A DNA stretch of 43,331 nt from Clostridia bacterium (lineage in GTDB: Bacteria; Bacillota_A; Clostridia; Oscillospirales; CAG-272), in NCBI GenBank assembly GCA_017632155.1, contig JAGBRZ010000038.1, positions 1-43,331 of the forward strand, given 5' to 3'. Each line of letters begins with the position of its first letter. The stretch's first letter is position 1. The notes under the pieces are model-generated. The model saw nothing but the letters and a program-made list of their open reading frames with translations, was not told where the DNA came from and ran no database searches. Positions 29,846-38,042 of the stretch are shown here, piece by piece. Position numbers and translations under genes: made by a program.

Positions 29846-30747
29846 TCGCTAAATTCCGCATCAACCACGACGTCACCGGCGATGCGCTTTCTAAGCTCTT
29901 CCTCCGGCACTTCTGCACCGATGGGATTATTCGGCGTCACGACCACGTCGGTCTGGTCTTTCATGCCAAAAAAGTTCTTTGCCCTAAAAATATCATTTGT
30001 GTTCAGCGTGGTTCGCTACACCACACCCGCCCTGTTTGGGGCCGCTCTGCGTCACCGCAGAGATCAGACTATATCTTCATCCTTAAACGCAGGATGCTCT
30101 CCGTTTCCGCTGCCAAACGCTTGCAGCGTACTCCCTCACGGGATAGTCGTTGAACGCACCGCATTTCTGCGGCTTCGCTGCTGATTGTCTCAACTTACAC
30201 ATGAGAGTTCCCAGCAATTAGAAGAGTTACAAACATACATTACTGTATGAAGACCCATATTTGCATAGGTCACTTGCGGTATCTTGTTTCGGCTGACGAG
30301 TTCTGCATCCATTGCGGCGAGGATCTCCTTGGCCCGTTTGATCATTGCCGTTCTGGCGGCAGAACATCCAAGCCCGTTCTCCCAGTTCCAGAGCGTTGTG
30401 CGTACCACTCCAAGCGCCAACGCCATTTTTTCCACGGAAGGAAGCTCTCCCGTCTCAGCCAGCGACGCGAAAAATTCGTTCAGTCGATCCGCGCACTCAT
30501 CGTCACTTTTGACAATCGGTTTGTCATACCAGCGCAAAACACTGGCCAACATTTCCTTGACTTCTCCAGCCGACGATGAGTCGATCTCGATCCTTGTCGG
30601 GTAATTGGACTTGTGATTTTTTTTCTTCACAATATCCTTGATGGCTTCGGTTTCTGTCGGGGGTGGCTTCGGCGTCTGCTCCTCCGTTATTGGCGTTTTT
30701 CTTGGCCTACCGACTTTGCGTTTAACTACTTCATCAGCGATTTTCAC
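29842..30747 (-). CDS. terS: terminase small subunit, interrupted by group I intron
   Basis: Spliced CDS: exon 1 30747-30267, exon 2 29993-29842, together 633 nt, 210 aa. The start is a GTG at 30747 with GGAGGCGA upstream. The N-terminus is basic (VVKRKVGRPRKTP). The core SVEKMALALGVVRTTLWNWENG, then MIKRAKEILAAMDAELVSRN, matches gp3-like small terminases (helix-turn-helix, then helical oligomer arm). Splicing restores KIPQVTYIFRAKNFFGMKDQ followed by TDVVV, the family end with its (F)RxKNxxGxxDxTDV pattern. Unspliced mRNA stops at 30190 after intron-encoded residues. It recognises phage DNA for packaging. It lies about 10 kb from the large subunit gene. Confidence 0.88.
29994..30266 (-). ncRNA. 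group I self-splicing intron in terminase small subunit gene
   Basis: 273 nt, no open frame for a homing endonuclease. The 5' exon ends GACCU; the intron guide GGGUC (30256-30252) pairs with it, giving the required U-G at the splice site (P1). The 3' exon AUAUUU pairs with AAAUAU next to the guide (P10). The intron ends in G (29994). Core: CAACGACTATCC with P7 strand GACTA (30148-30144) pairing TAGTC (30071-30067) in AAGATATAGTCTGATC, and P4 GCTG/CAGC. Extra hairpins: ATACA/TGTAT (P2), CCGCA-GAAA-TGCGG, CATCCT/AGGATG, and CTCTGCG-GTGA-CGCAGAG with a GNRA loop. Splicing restores the frame exactly. Confidence 0.93.
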
Positions 30748-30970
30748 TCGCCTCCTTCTGCTTTTCTCTTGCGGCGGCAAGCACCGCCGTCATCCTTGCT
30801 TTTTGCTCCTCGCTCATCTCGCGCCGCGTCCGATACGGATTCTTCCCCAGCCGGAACGGATAGAGCGCACAGTCCGTAGCGGGACACGCAGCCACTTCTG
30901 CGGCCTGATCGCAGCAGCAGTCGAGGCACTTGGCGCGGATGGCTTTAACCGGGTTCTGAAGATTAGCTAT
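30734..30970 (-). CDS. small Cys-rich protein with non-ATG start
   Basis: 78 aa if it starts at ATA 30970. The open frame has no ATG, GTG or TTG before the conserved block NPVKAIRAKCLDCCCDQA; GGGGAG lies 8 nt upstream of the ATA. Conserved pattern: AIRAKCLDCC ... CPATDCALYPFRLGKNPYR, a zinc-binding-like family that is common in Firmicutes phages and lies near terminase small subunits. The stop overlaps the terS start. The start is uncertain, the family pattern is clear. Confidence 0.7.
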   Translation of the reverse strand: MANLQNPVKAIRAKCLDCCCDQAAEVAACPATDCALYPFRLGKNPYRTRREMSEEQKARMTAVLAAAREKQKEASENR

Positions 30971-31397
30971 TCGTCACACTCCCCTTCAGATATTTTTCGT
31001 ATACCTCTAAATTCGCGTCCGTCCATATGATATGATTATCTTCGGCCACCTTCCGCGCTTCTGCGGATTTTCTCGCCGGAATATCCATCATGTCAGGCCG
31101 CTTCTCCTCCGTCCATGCGAGGCCGCACAAGTTCCAGATGGCCGCGATCAGATGATCCTCGTCGTTCTGACCGTCCAGATATTTGACCAAATGCCGCAGC
31201 GCGGAATCAGCAAAGCTGTGCGCTGGGATACCCTTCTCCCAATTTCTGTCAGAATACTTGAGCGCCCCGGCTTCGTAGTGCCTCGCCAGCCGGATAAGAA
31301 CACACATCGGAAGAAGATCAAAGCGGCCTTTCCCCTCATGCATATCGCGAACAGCGCCGCTCTGGAACACCGTTCGCTCTCCAGAATCCAGAATCAT
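30963..31397 (-). CDS. dATP/dGTP diphosphohydrolase-like protein
   Basis: 144 aa. It has the N-terminal dGTP/dATP diphosphohydrolase family (formerly DUF5664) pattern: KGRFDLLPMCVLIRLARHYE (~23-42), KYSDRNWEKGIPAHSF (~47-62) and LRHLVKYLDGQNDEDHLIAA (~68-87), an all-alpha MazG-like metal site. It likely hydrolyses dNTPs to balance or alter the nucleotide pool during phage replication. The start overlaps the metallopeptidase stop (ATGA). Confidence 0.8.
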   Translation of the reverse strand: MILDSGERTVFQSGAVRDMHEGKGRFDLLPMCVLIRLARHYEAGALKYSDRNWEKGIPAHSFADSALRHLVKYLDGQNDEDHLIAAIWNLCGLAWTEEKRPDMMDIPARKSAEARKVAEDNHIIWTDANLEVYEKYLKGSVTNS

Positions 31398-31678
31398 TTC
31401 GCCCCCTTGATATCGAAGGTCTGGTTGATTGCCATCGCCAGCGCTTGGACAAACGTCTCATCGGTCGATACCTCGCTGAAGCCGGTCATGACGAGCATCC
31501 CGTGGACGATCTCATGCACAAGCGCCTGTTTCTGCATCGGTTCTGCGGCGTTTTTGTTAATGCGGATCTTGCATTCGGCGTAGTTGATCTGGCCGAGATG
31601 GCAGTCGATATCGAAATTATCATCGACCAGCATCACTTTGTGCGGAATACCGCAGATAGTCACTTTCGTAGGTAGCAT
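31394..31678 (-). CDS. ImmA/IrrE-like metallopeptidase
   Basis: 94 aa from the ATG at 31678, 4 nt after the previous stop. Zinc motif HEIVHGMLVM (~55-64), followed by ETFVQALAMAI (~74-84) carrying the third ligand. ImmA-type proteins cleave phage repressors; small lone versions are common in Firmicutes phage replication operons, with unclear substrates. No repressor gene is seen next to it. Confidence 0.78.
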   Translation of the reverse strand: MLPTKVTICGIPHKVMLVDDNFDIDCHLGQINYAECKIRINKNAAEPMQKQALVHEIVHGMLVMTGFSEVSTDETFVQALAMAINQTFDIKGAK

Positions 31679-31682
31679 AGGT

Positions 31683-31877
31683 TCACATCCATCCCTTCTG
31701 GAAAAAATTGATATAGTTCTGGGCCAGCGCATCGCAGACATCTTTCGGCTCGCCGCAGCGATAACATTCGTATGCGTAGCCCAGCCCTTGCCAGAGATTG
31801 CGTTCGGCGCGTGTCATGTTCGGCAGCTCTGTCCAGTTATAAGCCGCCAGCTTGATTTCCGGCAGTGAATAACTCAA
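31683..31877 (-). CDS. small protein with TTG start
   Basis: 64 aa. The TTG at 31877 overlaps the helicase stop (TTGA). It starts MSYSLPEIKLAAYNWTELPN and has LPNMTRAERNLWQGLGYAYE. Two Cys near residue 40 (ECYRCGEPKDVC). It belongs by pattern to a small phage protein group that follows the primase-helicase; role unknown. Confidence 0.66.
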   Translation of the reverse strand: MSYSLPEIKLAAYNWTELPNMTRAERNLWQGLGYAYECYRCGEPKDVCDALAQNYINFFQKGWM

Positions 31878-33730
31878 AACGGCAACTCCTCCAGATCCTC
31901 AATGTGCGACGGCGCGGCTCTTCTGTCAGGCGCTTTTGTCGCCATGACATTGGCAAACCGTTCCCAGCCATAGACTTTCTCGTTCTGCTCGTTGTAGGAA
32001 TCTCCCGTGATCCGCTTCGTGCTGTCGGCGTAATGCACATGGATCGCGTCATCGTTCCGCAGCCGCAGCCGCCCCATGATACGGTTCTTTGTGACCTTGA
32101 TCAGACTGTCGCAGCCGTAGCTTTCCTTATCGCACCGCGAGTATTTGATCACGATATCAGCCTTGTTGGTGATGTCGGACGAACCGGCCACAAGGTCGTT
32201 GTCATCCAGCGTTTCATCCTTCCCGGCCTTGCGCGGATGCGCGACCAGAATGATCACCACGCTGTACTTCATCGCAATAGCTTTTAGCCGTCCGACGAAA
32301 TTTGACTGCGCGAGATACAGATTTGTTTGTTCGGCTACTTTTTCCATCGCGGTCATGAGATTGTCGATGCAAATAAGCTGGACGTTGTGCTGCTGGATGA
32401 CCCGCTCAATGGTGTCAGGCAACCACTCCTCTTCTGTTCCGCTCACAATGGCGTTGTTGTCATAGAGCCACGCACGATCACGATACCATTCACTGATGGC
32501 GGCGTCCGCTTCGTCCGGCAGATAATAGCTCGTCTCGCCAAACTGGTCTTTGTAATCCACCAGATAGCGGCTCCCGGCAAGCTGGTAGTTCAGCCAGCGC
32601 TTGAAATGGAAGTCGGCAAGCTCGCCAGAATACACAAACACGCTGCGGTTCTGATCGAGCGCTTCTGCCACAAGCTGGCTCATAAACGTGGACTTCCCAT
32701 CTCCGCGCTTGCCTGTGAGGATGATAAGCTGCCCCATCGCCATGCCGCGAATAACCTTGTCCAGTTCCTCCACGCCCGTGCGGATCTTGTCGAGCTTATT
32801 GATATCGACGCTCTTCACATCCGCAAGTTGCTTGACGTTGTTCAGCTTCGGCACTTCCGCGTGTTCGACGGCATAACGCACAGCCATTGGGCCGTAGCGC
32901 CGTAGGATATCGTTGGCGTCCTTCTCGCCGAGATAATCCTGCGGCCTGACGCACTTGATAATGATCCCGCTCTCCTTCAGCCGTGAAGAAACGCCGTCCA
33001 CCAGCGTGACGTTGCCATGCTCGCAGTCCCCGAAGATGATGATCTCACGGAACTGCTTTAGCCAGACAAAGCTGAAGGAAAACCAAGTAAATCCGTTTGC
33101 CCCGGTCGGAACTGACACGGCGTTTTCTATCCCGGCCTCCGCGACTGACAGGCTGTCGATCTGCCCTTCTGTCAGGATCAGCGGCTTTGCGAAATCTTTG
33201 CACTGATCCATCCCAAACAGGATCGGCATGGTGTCCTTCTCATACCACTCTTTGTTCTTATCACGTCCTTTCTTAAAATCTGTCTTGCGGTACTTGATGC
33301 CGAGCAGATGCCCGTCAGGGTCTTTGAAAGGAAAGACCAGCACGTTCTTATAGTCTGTCCGCACCGTGATGGAATAGCGGCGCGTGACTTCCTCGCTGAT
33401 GCCGCGTGACCTCATATACTCCACGGCCTCGTCCCGCGTTTCGATAGGGCGCTGCGGAAGCTGCCGGTAGATCTTCGGCGGTTCAAAGTCCAGCCGATAC
33501 TCAAAATCCCGGCACAGTTCCACAAAGTGACCCTGTTTTTCACAGCTCGCCCGGAGGCACTTGAACGCGCCGTTTTCCAGATTGATCGAGAACGTCCACT
33601 CGTCCCTGTGATTGCCGCCGCGACAGTAAGGGCAATACTTAAACTCCAGTTCATTGCCCTTCTGCCGCGTTTCATAGCTTCCTGCATGGGCAAAATCAAA
33701 GACGTCGTTCTGTTTTAATTCATAGCCCAC
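31874..33730 (-). CDS. bifunctional primase-helicase (T7 gp4-like)
   Basis: 618 aa. Zinc-binding N-terminus C33, C36, C58, C63; primase/Toprim with LILTEGQIDSLSVAEAG (E188) and IIFGDCEHG (~232-240); RecA-like helicase with Walker A TGKRGDGKST (~339-348) and Walker B LICIDNLM (~440s), then VIILVAHPRK and GSSDITNKADIVI. It unwinds the fork and makes primers. No phage DNA polymerase is present, so it likely loads host polymerase. The C-terminus is acidic (EDLEELPF), similar to an SSB-like tip. It lies between the initiator and small genes. Confidence 0.93.
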   Translation of the reverse strand: MGYELKQNDVFDFAHAGSYETRQKGNELEFKYCPYCRGGNHRDEWTFSINLENGAFKCLRASCEKQGHFVELCRDFEYRLDFEPPKIYRQLPQRPIETRDEAVEYMRSRGISEEVTRRYSITVRTDYKNVLVFPFKDPDGHLLGIKYRKTDFKKGRDKNKEWYEKDTMPILFGMDQCKDFAKPLILTEGQIDSLSVAEAGIENAVSVPTGANGFTWFSFSFVWLKQFREIIIFGDCEHGNVTLVDGVSSRLKESGIIIKCVRPQDYLGEKDANDILRRYGPMAVRYAVEHAEVPKLNNVKQLADVKSVDINKLDKIRTGVEELDKVIRGMAMGQLIILTGKRGDGKSTFMSQLVAEALDQNRSVFVYSGELADFHFKRWLNYQLAGSRYLVDYKDQFGETSYYLPDEADAAISEWYRDRAWLYDNNAIVSGTEEEWLPDTIERVIQQHNVQLICIDNLMTAMEKVAEQTNLYLAQSNFVGRLKAIAMKYSVVIILVAHPRKAGKDETLDDNDLVAGSSDITNKADIVIKYSRCDKESYGCDSLIKVTKNRIMGRLRLRNDDAIHVHYADSTKRITGDSYNEQNEKVYGWERFANVMATKAPDRRAAPSHIEDLEELPF

Positions 33731-33733
33731 GCT

Positions 33734-34240
33734 TTACTGTTCGCCTCCTCCGGCATAAGCCCACCACTTCTCTTCCGTTGAGAACTTCCCCCACATTTCT
33801 GGCGGGATCTCAAGCTCCCATTCCTGCGGAAGATATTTCTCTTCGACGGGAGGCGGCGGCTCTGCTTTCGTTTCCTTCTTTTTTCGCGCCACTTTTTCTC
33901 GCGGCTGTCGGCTTGGCTTGGCCGTCTCTTGATAGCGGTCGTAATTCACTATCGTAACAAGGGAGAAGCCGCTGCAAGCGCGAACATTGATTTCTCCCGT
34001 GTCACTCAGATGACCAAGCGCTGTTCTCACGTTCCGCACGGTCAGGCCAGTCTCGGTCGCCAGTGCCGCGCAGCTTGCCGCTATCTGGCCGCGCTTGACC
34101 GTCATGCCCCGGTACTGTCCGGTCTTCGTGTTGGCTTTAAGCAGCAAATGAATGAACACGGCCTTGGTATTCGCGTTTTTATACCACTCCCAATTAAGGA
34201 TATTGCGGTCGAGTTTTATCCATGTTCCCGGATCACTCAT
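33734..34240 (-). CDS. DnaD-like replication initiation protein
   Basis: 168 aa from the ATG at 34240 (GGAGG upstream), overlapping the ERCC4 gene. It starts MSDPGTWIKLDRNILNWEWY, then MTVKRGQIAASCAALATETG, LTVRNVRTALGHLSDTGEI: the winged-helix N-terminal domain of phage replisome organisers. A basic/proline linker follows and the conserved C-terminal DnaD domain seems absent or reduced. It lies directly before the primase-helicase, as in phages where it loads the helicase at an origin. Confidence 0.78.
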   Translation of the reverse strand: MSDPGTWIKLDRNILNWEWYKNANTKAVFIHLLLKANTKTGQYRGMTVKRGQIAASCAALATETGLTVRNVRTALGHLSDTGEINVRACSGFSLVTIVNYDRYQETAKPSRQPREKVARKKKETKAEPPPPVEEKYLPQEWELEIPPEMWGKFSTEEKWWAYAGGGEQ

Positions 34241-34757
34241 CGGCCTCCAGCCCTTCCAGTAATTCTTTTGCCTCACGATAGAGGATGTCCTTGATTAATT
34301 TCCCGCTTGTTTCCGACCGGCACATAATAAGCTGGCAGTCATACCGCGCCAGCCACGCCAACATGGAGGCAACAAGCGACTGCGGCTTCATCTGGGAGCG
34401 ATACGTCCCCGCATAGGCAATCTCCCATGTCGAATTCTCCAACAGTAGATATATCTTCGCCCCAGCCGCTTTGGCTCTCTCAAACTCGCGTGTGAATCGC
34501 TCCCGGTCGTGCGTGTAACAAGTACACAATTCGCTGTATCCAAGCTTGCGTTCGACCACGCACTTATCGGCCATTGACCACTCGCTCCCGTCCGGCAAGA
34601 TAAATGCCGCCGTGTAGTCTCCGAAGTCGAGCTTTTGCCGATAATAAGGAACTCCGAATTTGGCATAGCGCCGCTTGGCCTGTTCTGTCTGCTGTTCACG
34701 GCTGTCAACACAAATTCGCATGGTCTTGAGCGTGGCTTCGATATCTACCGGATGCAT
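34233..34757 (-). CDS. ERCC4-type (XPF/Mus81-like) nuclease
   Basis: 174 aa. ERCC4 catalytic series: VDSRE (17-21), DFGDYT (44-49), VVERK (67-71) and a later basic helix ERFTREFERAKAAG. It likely cuts branched or fork DNA during replication and recombination. The start (TAA-ATG) directly follows the DUF669-like gene stop. Closely placed with the Sak4-like ATPase and SSB-like protein, so it may act in the same recombination step. Confidence 0.85.
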   Translation of the reverse strand: MHPVDIEATLKTMRICVDSREQQTEQAKRRYAKFGVPYYRQKLDFGDYTAAFILPDGSEWSMADKCVVERKLGYSELCTCYTHDRERFTREFERAKAAGAKIYLLLENSTWEIAYAGTYRSQMKPQSLVASMLAWLARYDCQLIMCRSETSGKLIKDILYREAKELLEGLEADE

Positions 34758-35333
34758 TTAGAACGGGAGATCCCCATCAGTCTCCACAAAACTCGCCGGG
34801 GCCGCATAGTTCGGTTGCGTGTTCTGGAGCATCCTTGGCGCGGGAACTTTGCACTTGCCGTTCTTGACCTCATCGACCGAGCAAATGCTGTCGGCGCGGG
34901 TAGTCATGTAGCGAGTGCCGCGCTGGCTCTCCTTCTCTACCTCGCCAAACACGACGCCGATCTTCTTGCCCTTCAGTCCGGCCTCGTTCCAGTCCCAATG
35001 ATAGCCGGGATTGCTGGCTTCCAGCGCATTGGTGAAGCGCTTGAAGAAACCGCACTGCACCTCATACTTCGGACTCGTCTCGTCGGGGATGTTCTGGTTG
35101 ATCACGCCGTGCCAGAACTTGTCCTCGCGGGTCTGGTTCTTCCAGTCATCGGCGAACCAGCCCTTATGCTCCCCCTCCGCAATGTCGAACTGCACCGTCA
35201 GATGCGTCCCGTTGGAATTGCGGTTGCGGTCTTCCGTGCATTTCATAATCGTGCAGACATACCCGCCAGCAGGAAGATTCTCAATCGCGCCGCCAGCTTC
35301 TTTCACGTTGTCCCATCCATTGATCTGCTTCAT
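34758..35333 (-). CDS. DUF669-like / single-strand DNA-binding protein
   Basis: 191 aa. AAAGGAGTAACAC-ATG. It starts MKQINGWDNVKEAGGAIENL, then PAGGYVCTIMKCTEDRNRN, the OB-fold-like DUF669 pattern, and ends with an acidic tail TDGDLPF like the SSB tip that recruits partners. Such proteins replace SSB in phages with Sak4-like annealing. Located with the ERCC4 nuclease, ATPase and initiator. Confidence 0.8.
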   Translation of the reverse strand: MKQINGWDNVKEAGGAIENLPAGGYVCTIMKCTEDRNRNSNGTHLTVQFDIAEGEHKGWFADDWKNQTREDKFWHGVINQNIPDETSPKYEVQCGFFKRFTNALEASNPGYHWDWNEAGLKGKKIGVVFGEVEKESQRGTRYMTTRADSICSVDEVKNGKCKVPAPRMLQNTQPNYAAPASFVETDGDLPF

Positions 35334-35382
35334 GTGTTACTCCTTTAATTCAAAAATTTTGATTAATACTATTATTGAATAA

Positions 35383-35637
35383 TTATTCATACCCGATCTG
35401 CGCGTCTTCCGGTTCGTCAGAATTGATAAACTCCTCTGGCAGATGTCCGATAGTGCCGGGATACTCAGCCAGTGGACACCAGTAGCCTGTTACGCGGTCA
35501 TCGAGGATATATTCCCCTGTCCGTCTGCATTGCTTTCTGGCATATGTTTCCAGCAGCGGACACCGCGCACAACATACGGTGTCGCCCGTAAAGTTGATGT
35601 CCACATAGCGCTTGGTGTAACTTGTGCAGCCACTCAC
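35383..35637 (-). CDS. small Cys-rich protein
   Basis: 84 aa from a GTG that overlaps the Lar-like stop (GTGA). It starts MSGCTSYTKRYVDINFTGDT, then CCARCPLLETYARKQCRRTG. A typical zinc-ribbon-like phage protein that follows Sak4-like ATPases; role unknown. Confidence 0.68.
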   Translation of the reverse strand: MSGCTSYTKRYVDINFTGDTVCCARCPLLETYARKQCRRTGEYILDDRVTGYWCPLAEYPGTIGHLPEEFINSDEPEDAQIGYE

Positions 35638-35879
35638 AGTGGCAATAGGTCATCGCCTCCGTTCCAATTTTTTGTGGCCTCTTCCTGCGTTTCGCCGCAG
35701 ACCATCAGGCCGCATCTGTGACACTTCACGACCCAGAAACCGGTTTTACCGCCGACGAAAACCGTGTATACGTCACGATCCGGAAACTGCGTCGCGCCGC
35801 ACCGGCAGTCATAGAGCCTGTAGCGCGGCTCGTTCGTCCAGAAGGGGCGGCTCGGCTTGTCCTGCCCAACGATGCCCAT
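35634..35879 (-). CDS. Lar-like zinc-ribbon protein
   Basis: 81 aa. TAATG overlap with the ATPase stop. Cys pairs CRCG (~25-28) and CHRCG (~53-57), with VVKCHRCGLMVCGETQEEAT then KNWN, the C-terminal part of the Lar family pattern. Lar proteins lower host restriction, but for many phage copies this is not tested. Confidence 0.72.
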   Translation of the reverse strand: MGIVGQDKPSRPFWTNEPRYRLYDCRCGATQFPDRDVYTVFVGGKTGFWVVKCHRCGLMVCGETQEEATKNWNGGDDLLPL

Positions 35880-36490
35880 TAGAGATTCCAGTAGCTGCGG
35901 ATCGCGTCATCAACGGCTTTGAGATCGTTGGGGATCTTAATATCCGAGAACATCTCTGCCGGACTCTTAGCCGTGCTATAGCCGTCAGACTGCGTGACGA
36001 AGTAATACTGGCCGCTTTCCACTGCCGTCAGCAGAACAATGTCAAAGCACCCTTCCAGCGTGAGATACTGATCGATCATCTTGCCGACAGTCTTGGCCTT
36101 TACCTTGCCGGTGTTGGGATCTGTTTCTGTGTGATGAAGGAAGTACACGATCACATCATCAGGCAGATTGTGGTTGACGGCGTGAACAAGATTCCTAAAG
36201 GCCAAGGCCATATCGGTATATTTCTGATAGCCAACCTCCTTCGCCCGGTCGAACAATTCATTGACCAGAAGATACTGACTATCGTCGATGACATACCGTT
36301 TCAACTTCGGCTCATTGAAGATCTTCCCGATGTCTTTGTAGGTGGCGTGTTTAACCACCTTGAAGTCACCGCGAAACGGAAGCCGCCCCTTTTCCACGCT
36401 GAAGATTCCGATCTCTTCCGGTTTGAAATTGCGGAGCGAATAGGTCTTGCCAGACCCGGTTTCGCCCTCGATCAGTACAGGGATTCCCAT
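35879..36490 (-). CDS. Sak4-like RecA/AAA ATPase
   Basis: 203 aa. Walker A GETGSGKTYS (9-18), Walker B RYVIDDSQYLL (~63-73), FLHHTETDP near 118. Matches the Sak4-like recombination ATPases, which anneal single strands with an SSB partner. In line with the DUF669-like gene and ERCC4 nuclease close by. It starts in the coding end of the preceding gene (19-nt overlap). Confidence 0.82.
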   Translation of the reverse strand: MGIPVLIEGETGSGKTYSLRNFKPEEIGIFSVEKGRLPFRGDFKVVKHATYKDIGKIFNEPKLKRYVIDDSQYLLVNELFDRAKEVGYQKYTDMALAFRNLVHAVNHNLPDDVIVYFLHHTETDPNTGKVKAKTVGKMIDQYLTLEGCFDIVLLTAVESGQYYFVTQSDGYSTAKSPAEMFSDIKIPNDLKAVDDAIRSYWNL

Positions 36491-36711
36491 TTATTCTTTC
36501 CCTCCTCCACTTGTGAATCTGGGAGCAAATCCATATATGCAAGATACCAGTCTTTTGCTTCCCCTTTCCATCTTTTTACTTCCTCTTCCAAAGCTTCTAT
36601 GGCGTCAGCAGCAGCGGCCAACAAAACATCTGTTGAAGATGGGCCTTGCGGATAAATGCGTTTGTTACATTCAACCTCAAACCGCAAGAGCTTTATCAAT
36701 TCTTCATACAT
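36472..36711 (-). CDS. small helical protein
   Basis: 79 aa, starting MYEELIKLLRFEVECNKRIY. Contains DVLLAAAADAIEALEEEVKR, a pattern common to small phage proteins next to zinc-ribbon genes. It overlaps both neighbours. Function unknown. Confidence 0.66.
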   Translation of the reverse strand: MYEELIKLLRFEVECNKRIYPQGPSSTDVLLAAAADAIEALEEEVKRWKGEAKDWYLAYMDLLPDSQVEEGKNKWESLY

Positions 36712-37024
36712 CTGCTTTGCCCTTCATATCGGCCCCGCAGTTGGGACAGTAGCTTGAGCGTACCATACGCACCTCTTGGATTAAGTGTGGCACTTTAACG
36801 AATATTCTTTGAAGCGCAATTTCTCCGCACTCGGAGCAAACAGGAAGACCGTCGCTGTCAAGCTCCCACTTCCCCTTCACCACAACGGCGCGAATGAATT
36901 CTGAACACTCGATGCACGGCTGGTTTTTGATTACCTTGCAGACGTTGCGGTGAATACAAGTCGGGCAGATAGATACCGCACCGCCTTTAATCTTTTGATT
37001 AACGCAGTCTGTGTATTCTGGCAT
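36704..37024 (-). CDS. zinc-ribbon protein
   Basis: 106 aa. GGAGTAA-ATG. Three Cys pairs: CPTC/C, CIEC, CSECG and the end YCPNCGADMKGKADV. A typical Firmicutes phage zinc-ribbon protein with the CPNCGADM end; role unknown. One similar gene lies at 39578-39877. Confidence 0.72.
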   Translation of the reverse strand: MPEYTDCVNQKIKGGAVSICPTCIHRNVCKVIKNQPCIECSEFIRAVVVKGKWELDSDGLPVCSECGEIALQRIFVKVPHLIQEVRMVRSSYCPNCGADMKGKADV

Positions 37025-37186
37025 TTACTCCTCCTTCTTATCCATAATCATTCTCGCAATGGCATACAGATCCGCATAGGTCATCTTGACCATGATGGGC
37101 CGGTCTGGTTCCATTACCGCAATCATGCTCCACAAAGGTGGCCCTTCGATGGCGTCGTGGAGCGTGATGATATCTGTGGGGGCCAT
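37025..37186 (-). CDS. 53-aa small protein
   Basis: AGCGAGGTGAAAC-ATG at 37186; it starts MAPTDIITLHDAIEGPPLWS and is helical at the end (YADLYAIARMIMDKKEE). No family is recognised. It touches the following gene start. Confidence 0.64.
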   Translation of the reverse strand: MAPTDIITLHDAIEGPPLWSMIAVMEPDRPIMVKMTYADLYAIARMIMDKKEE

Positions 37187-37198
37187 GTTTCACCTCGC

Positions 37199-37390
37199 TT
37201 ATCTAAACAACTCGTTCACTTCGATCTTGTCAGCCGCCTGTATAAGCTCGTTCTTCGCAACCAGAAGATACCCCTTGAACCGCTTGTCGCTTGTCGCGTT
37301 GTACAAAATGCGCGAGGCTCGCAGTCGGTCGTGGGCCGCATAGAGCGCACAGTAAAGCTGCTTGGTGTAATCCGCTTCGATCCTATTCAT
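37199..37390 (-). CDS. 63-aa small helical protein
   Basis: It starts MNRIEADYTKQLYCALYAAH and overlaps the previous stop by 8 nt. All helix, basic. No family is recognised. Confidence 0.64.
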   Translation of the reverse strand: MNRIEADYTKQLYCALYAAHDRLRASRILYNATSDKRFKGYLLVAKNELIQAADKIEVNELFR

Positions 37391-38042
37391 CGGCCACGCT
37401 CACATATTCTGAGAAGTTGCAGCCGGTGCAGCGGATCAGATACGCGCCGTTGCCCGAATGCAAGGCTGAATACATCCCGTAGCCACACAGCGGACACTTT
37501 ACGCTGTTTTCGGTCAGATCCTTGTTGGCCTTGCGGCGCTCCTCAGTCTCTCTAATGATCTGGGCGGCGTGTTCGTGCGCTTTCTTGACGAACTTCGGAT
37601 GCTCCTTGCGGATGATCTGAAGGACTTTCTCAAAATCGAGATCTGTGTATAGCTCTGCACCATACCGCGAGAAGATCTCGATCATGGTCTTCTGGTTCTT
37701 CGCTCCAACCGTGCCGCACAGGGCCGCTTCATAGTTCATTGCAGCGTTTTCCAGCACCGCGTTGGCCAGAAGTTCATAGCCCTCTTCAAAGCGCGGCGTC
37801 AGTTTCCGCGCCTCGTTCCACGCCTTGTCGGATCTCTTGCGGTATTCTTTGGTCAGTTCTGTCAGCGCGTCAATCACGACCTTGAACGACAAGTCTGCTG
37901 CCTCGCCATTCTCCAGCGCTTTTTTGTTCTCTGAGTTGCGTTCATGAGCCAGACGATTACTAATTCGACTCAGGCGGCTGACGCAGCGCTCATACAGCAG
38001 TGACTCTTTGATCAGGGCGTCGCGCCTCTCCTCGTTAGTCAT
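37383..38042 (-). CDS. helical protein with C-terminal zinc ribbon
   Basis: 219 aa. Helical body (~1-165) that starts MTNEERRDALIKESLLYERC; the end has CPLCGYGM and CTGCNF (~190-212), a four-Cys ribbon. The start lies within the previous gene end (overlap 8 nt). No family is recognised. Nucleic-acid binding is likely for the ribbon. Confidence 0.72.
   Translation of the reverse strand: MTNEERRDALIKESLLYERCVSRLSRISNRLAHERNSENKKALENGEAADLSFKVVIDALTELTKEYRKRSDKAWNEARKLTPRFEEGYELLANAVLENAAMNYEAALCGTVGAKNQKTMIEIFSRYGAELYTDLDFEKVLQIIRKEHPKFVKKAHEHAAQIIRETEERRKANKDLTENSVKCPLCGYGMYSALHSGNGAYLIRCTGCNFSEYVSVADE

Noticed and set aside
29728..30184. Plus-strand frames opposite the intron and terS
   Set aside because: They overlap the intron core and exon 2 on the other strand and show no start signals or domains.
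29994..30266. Homing endonuclease gene in the intron
   Set aside because: No frame of enough length or with LAGLIDADG, GIY-YIG or HNH patterns.
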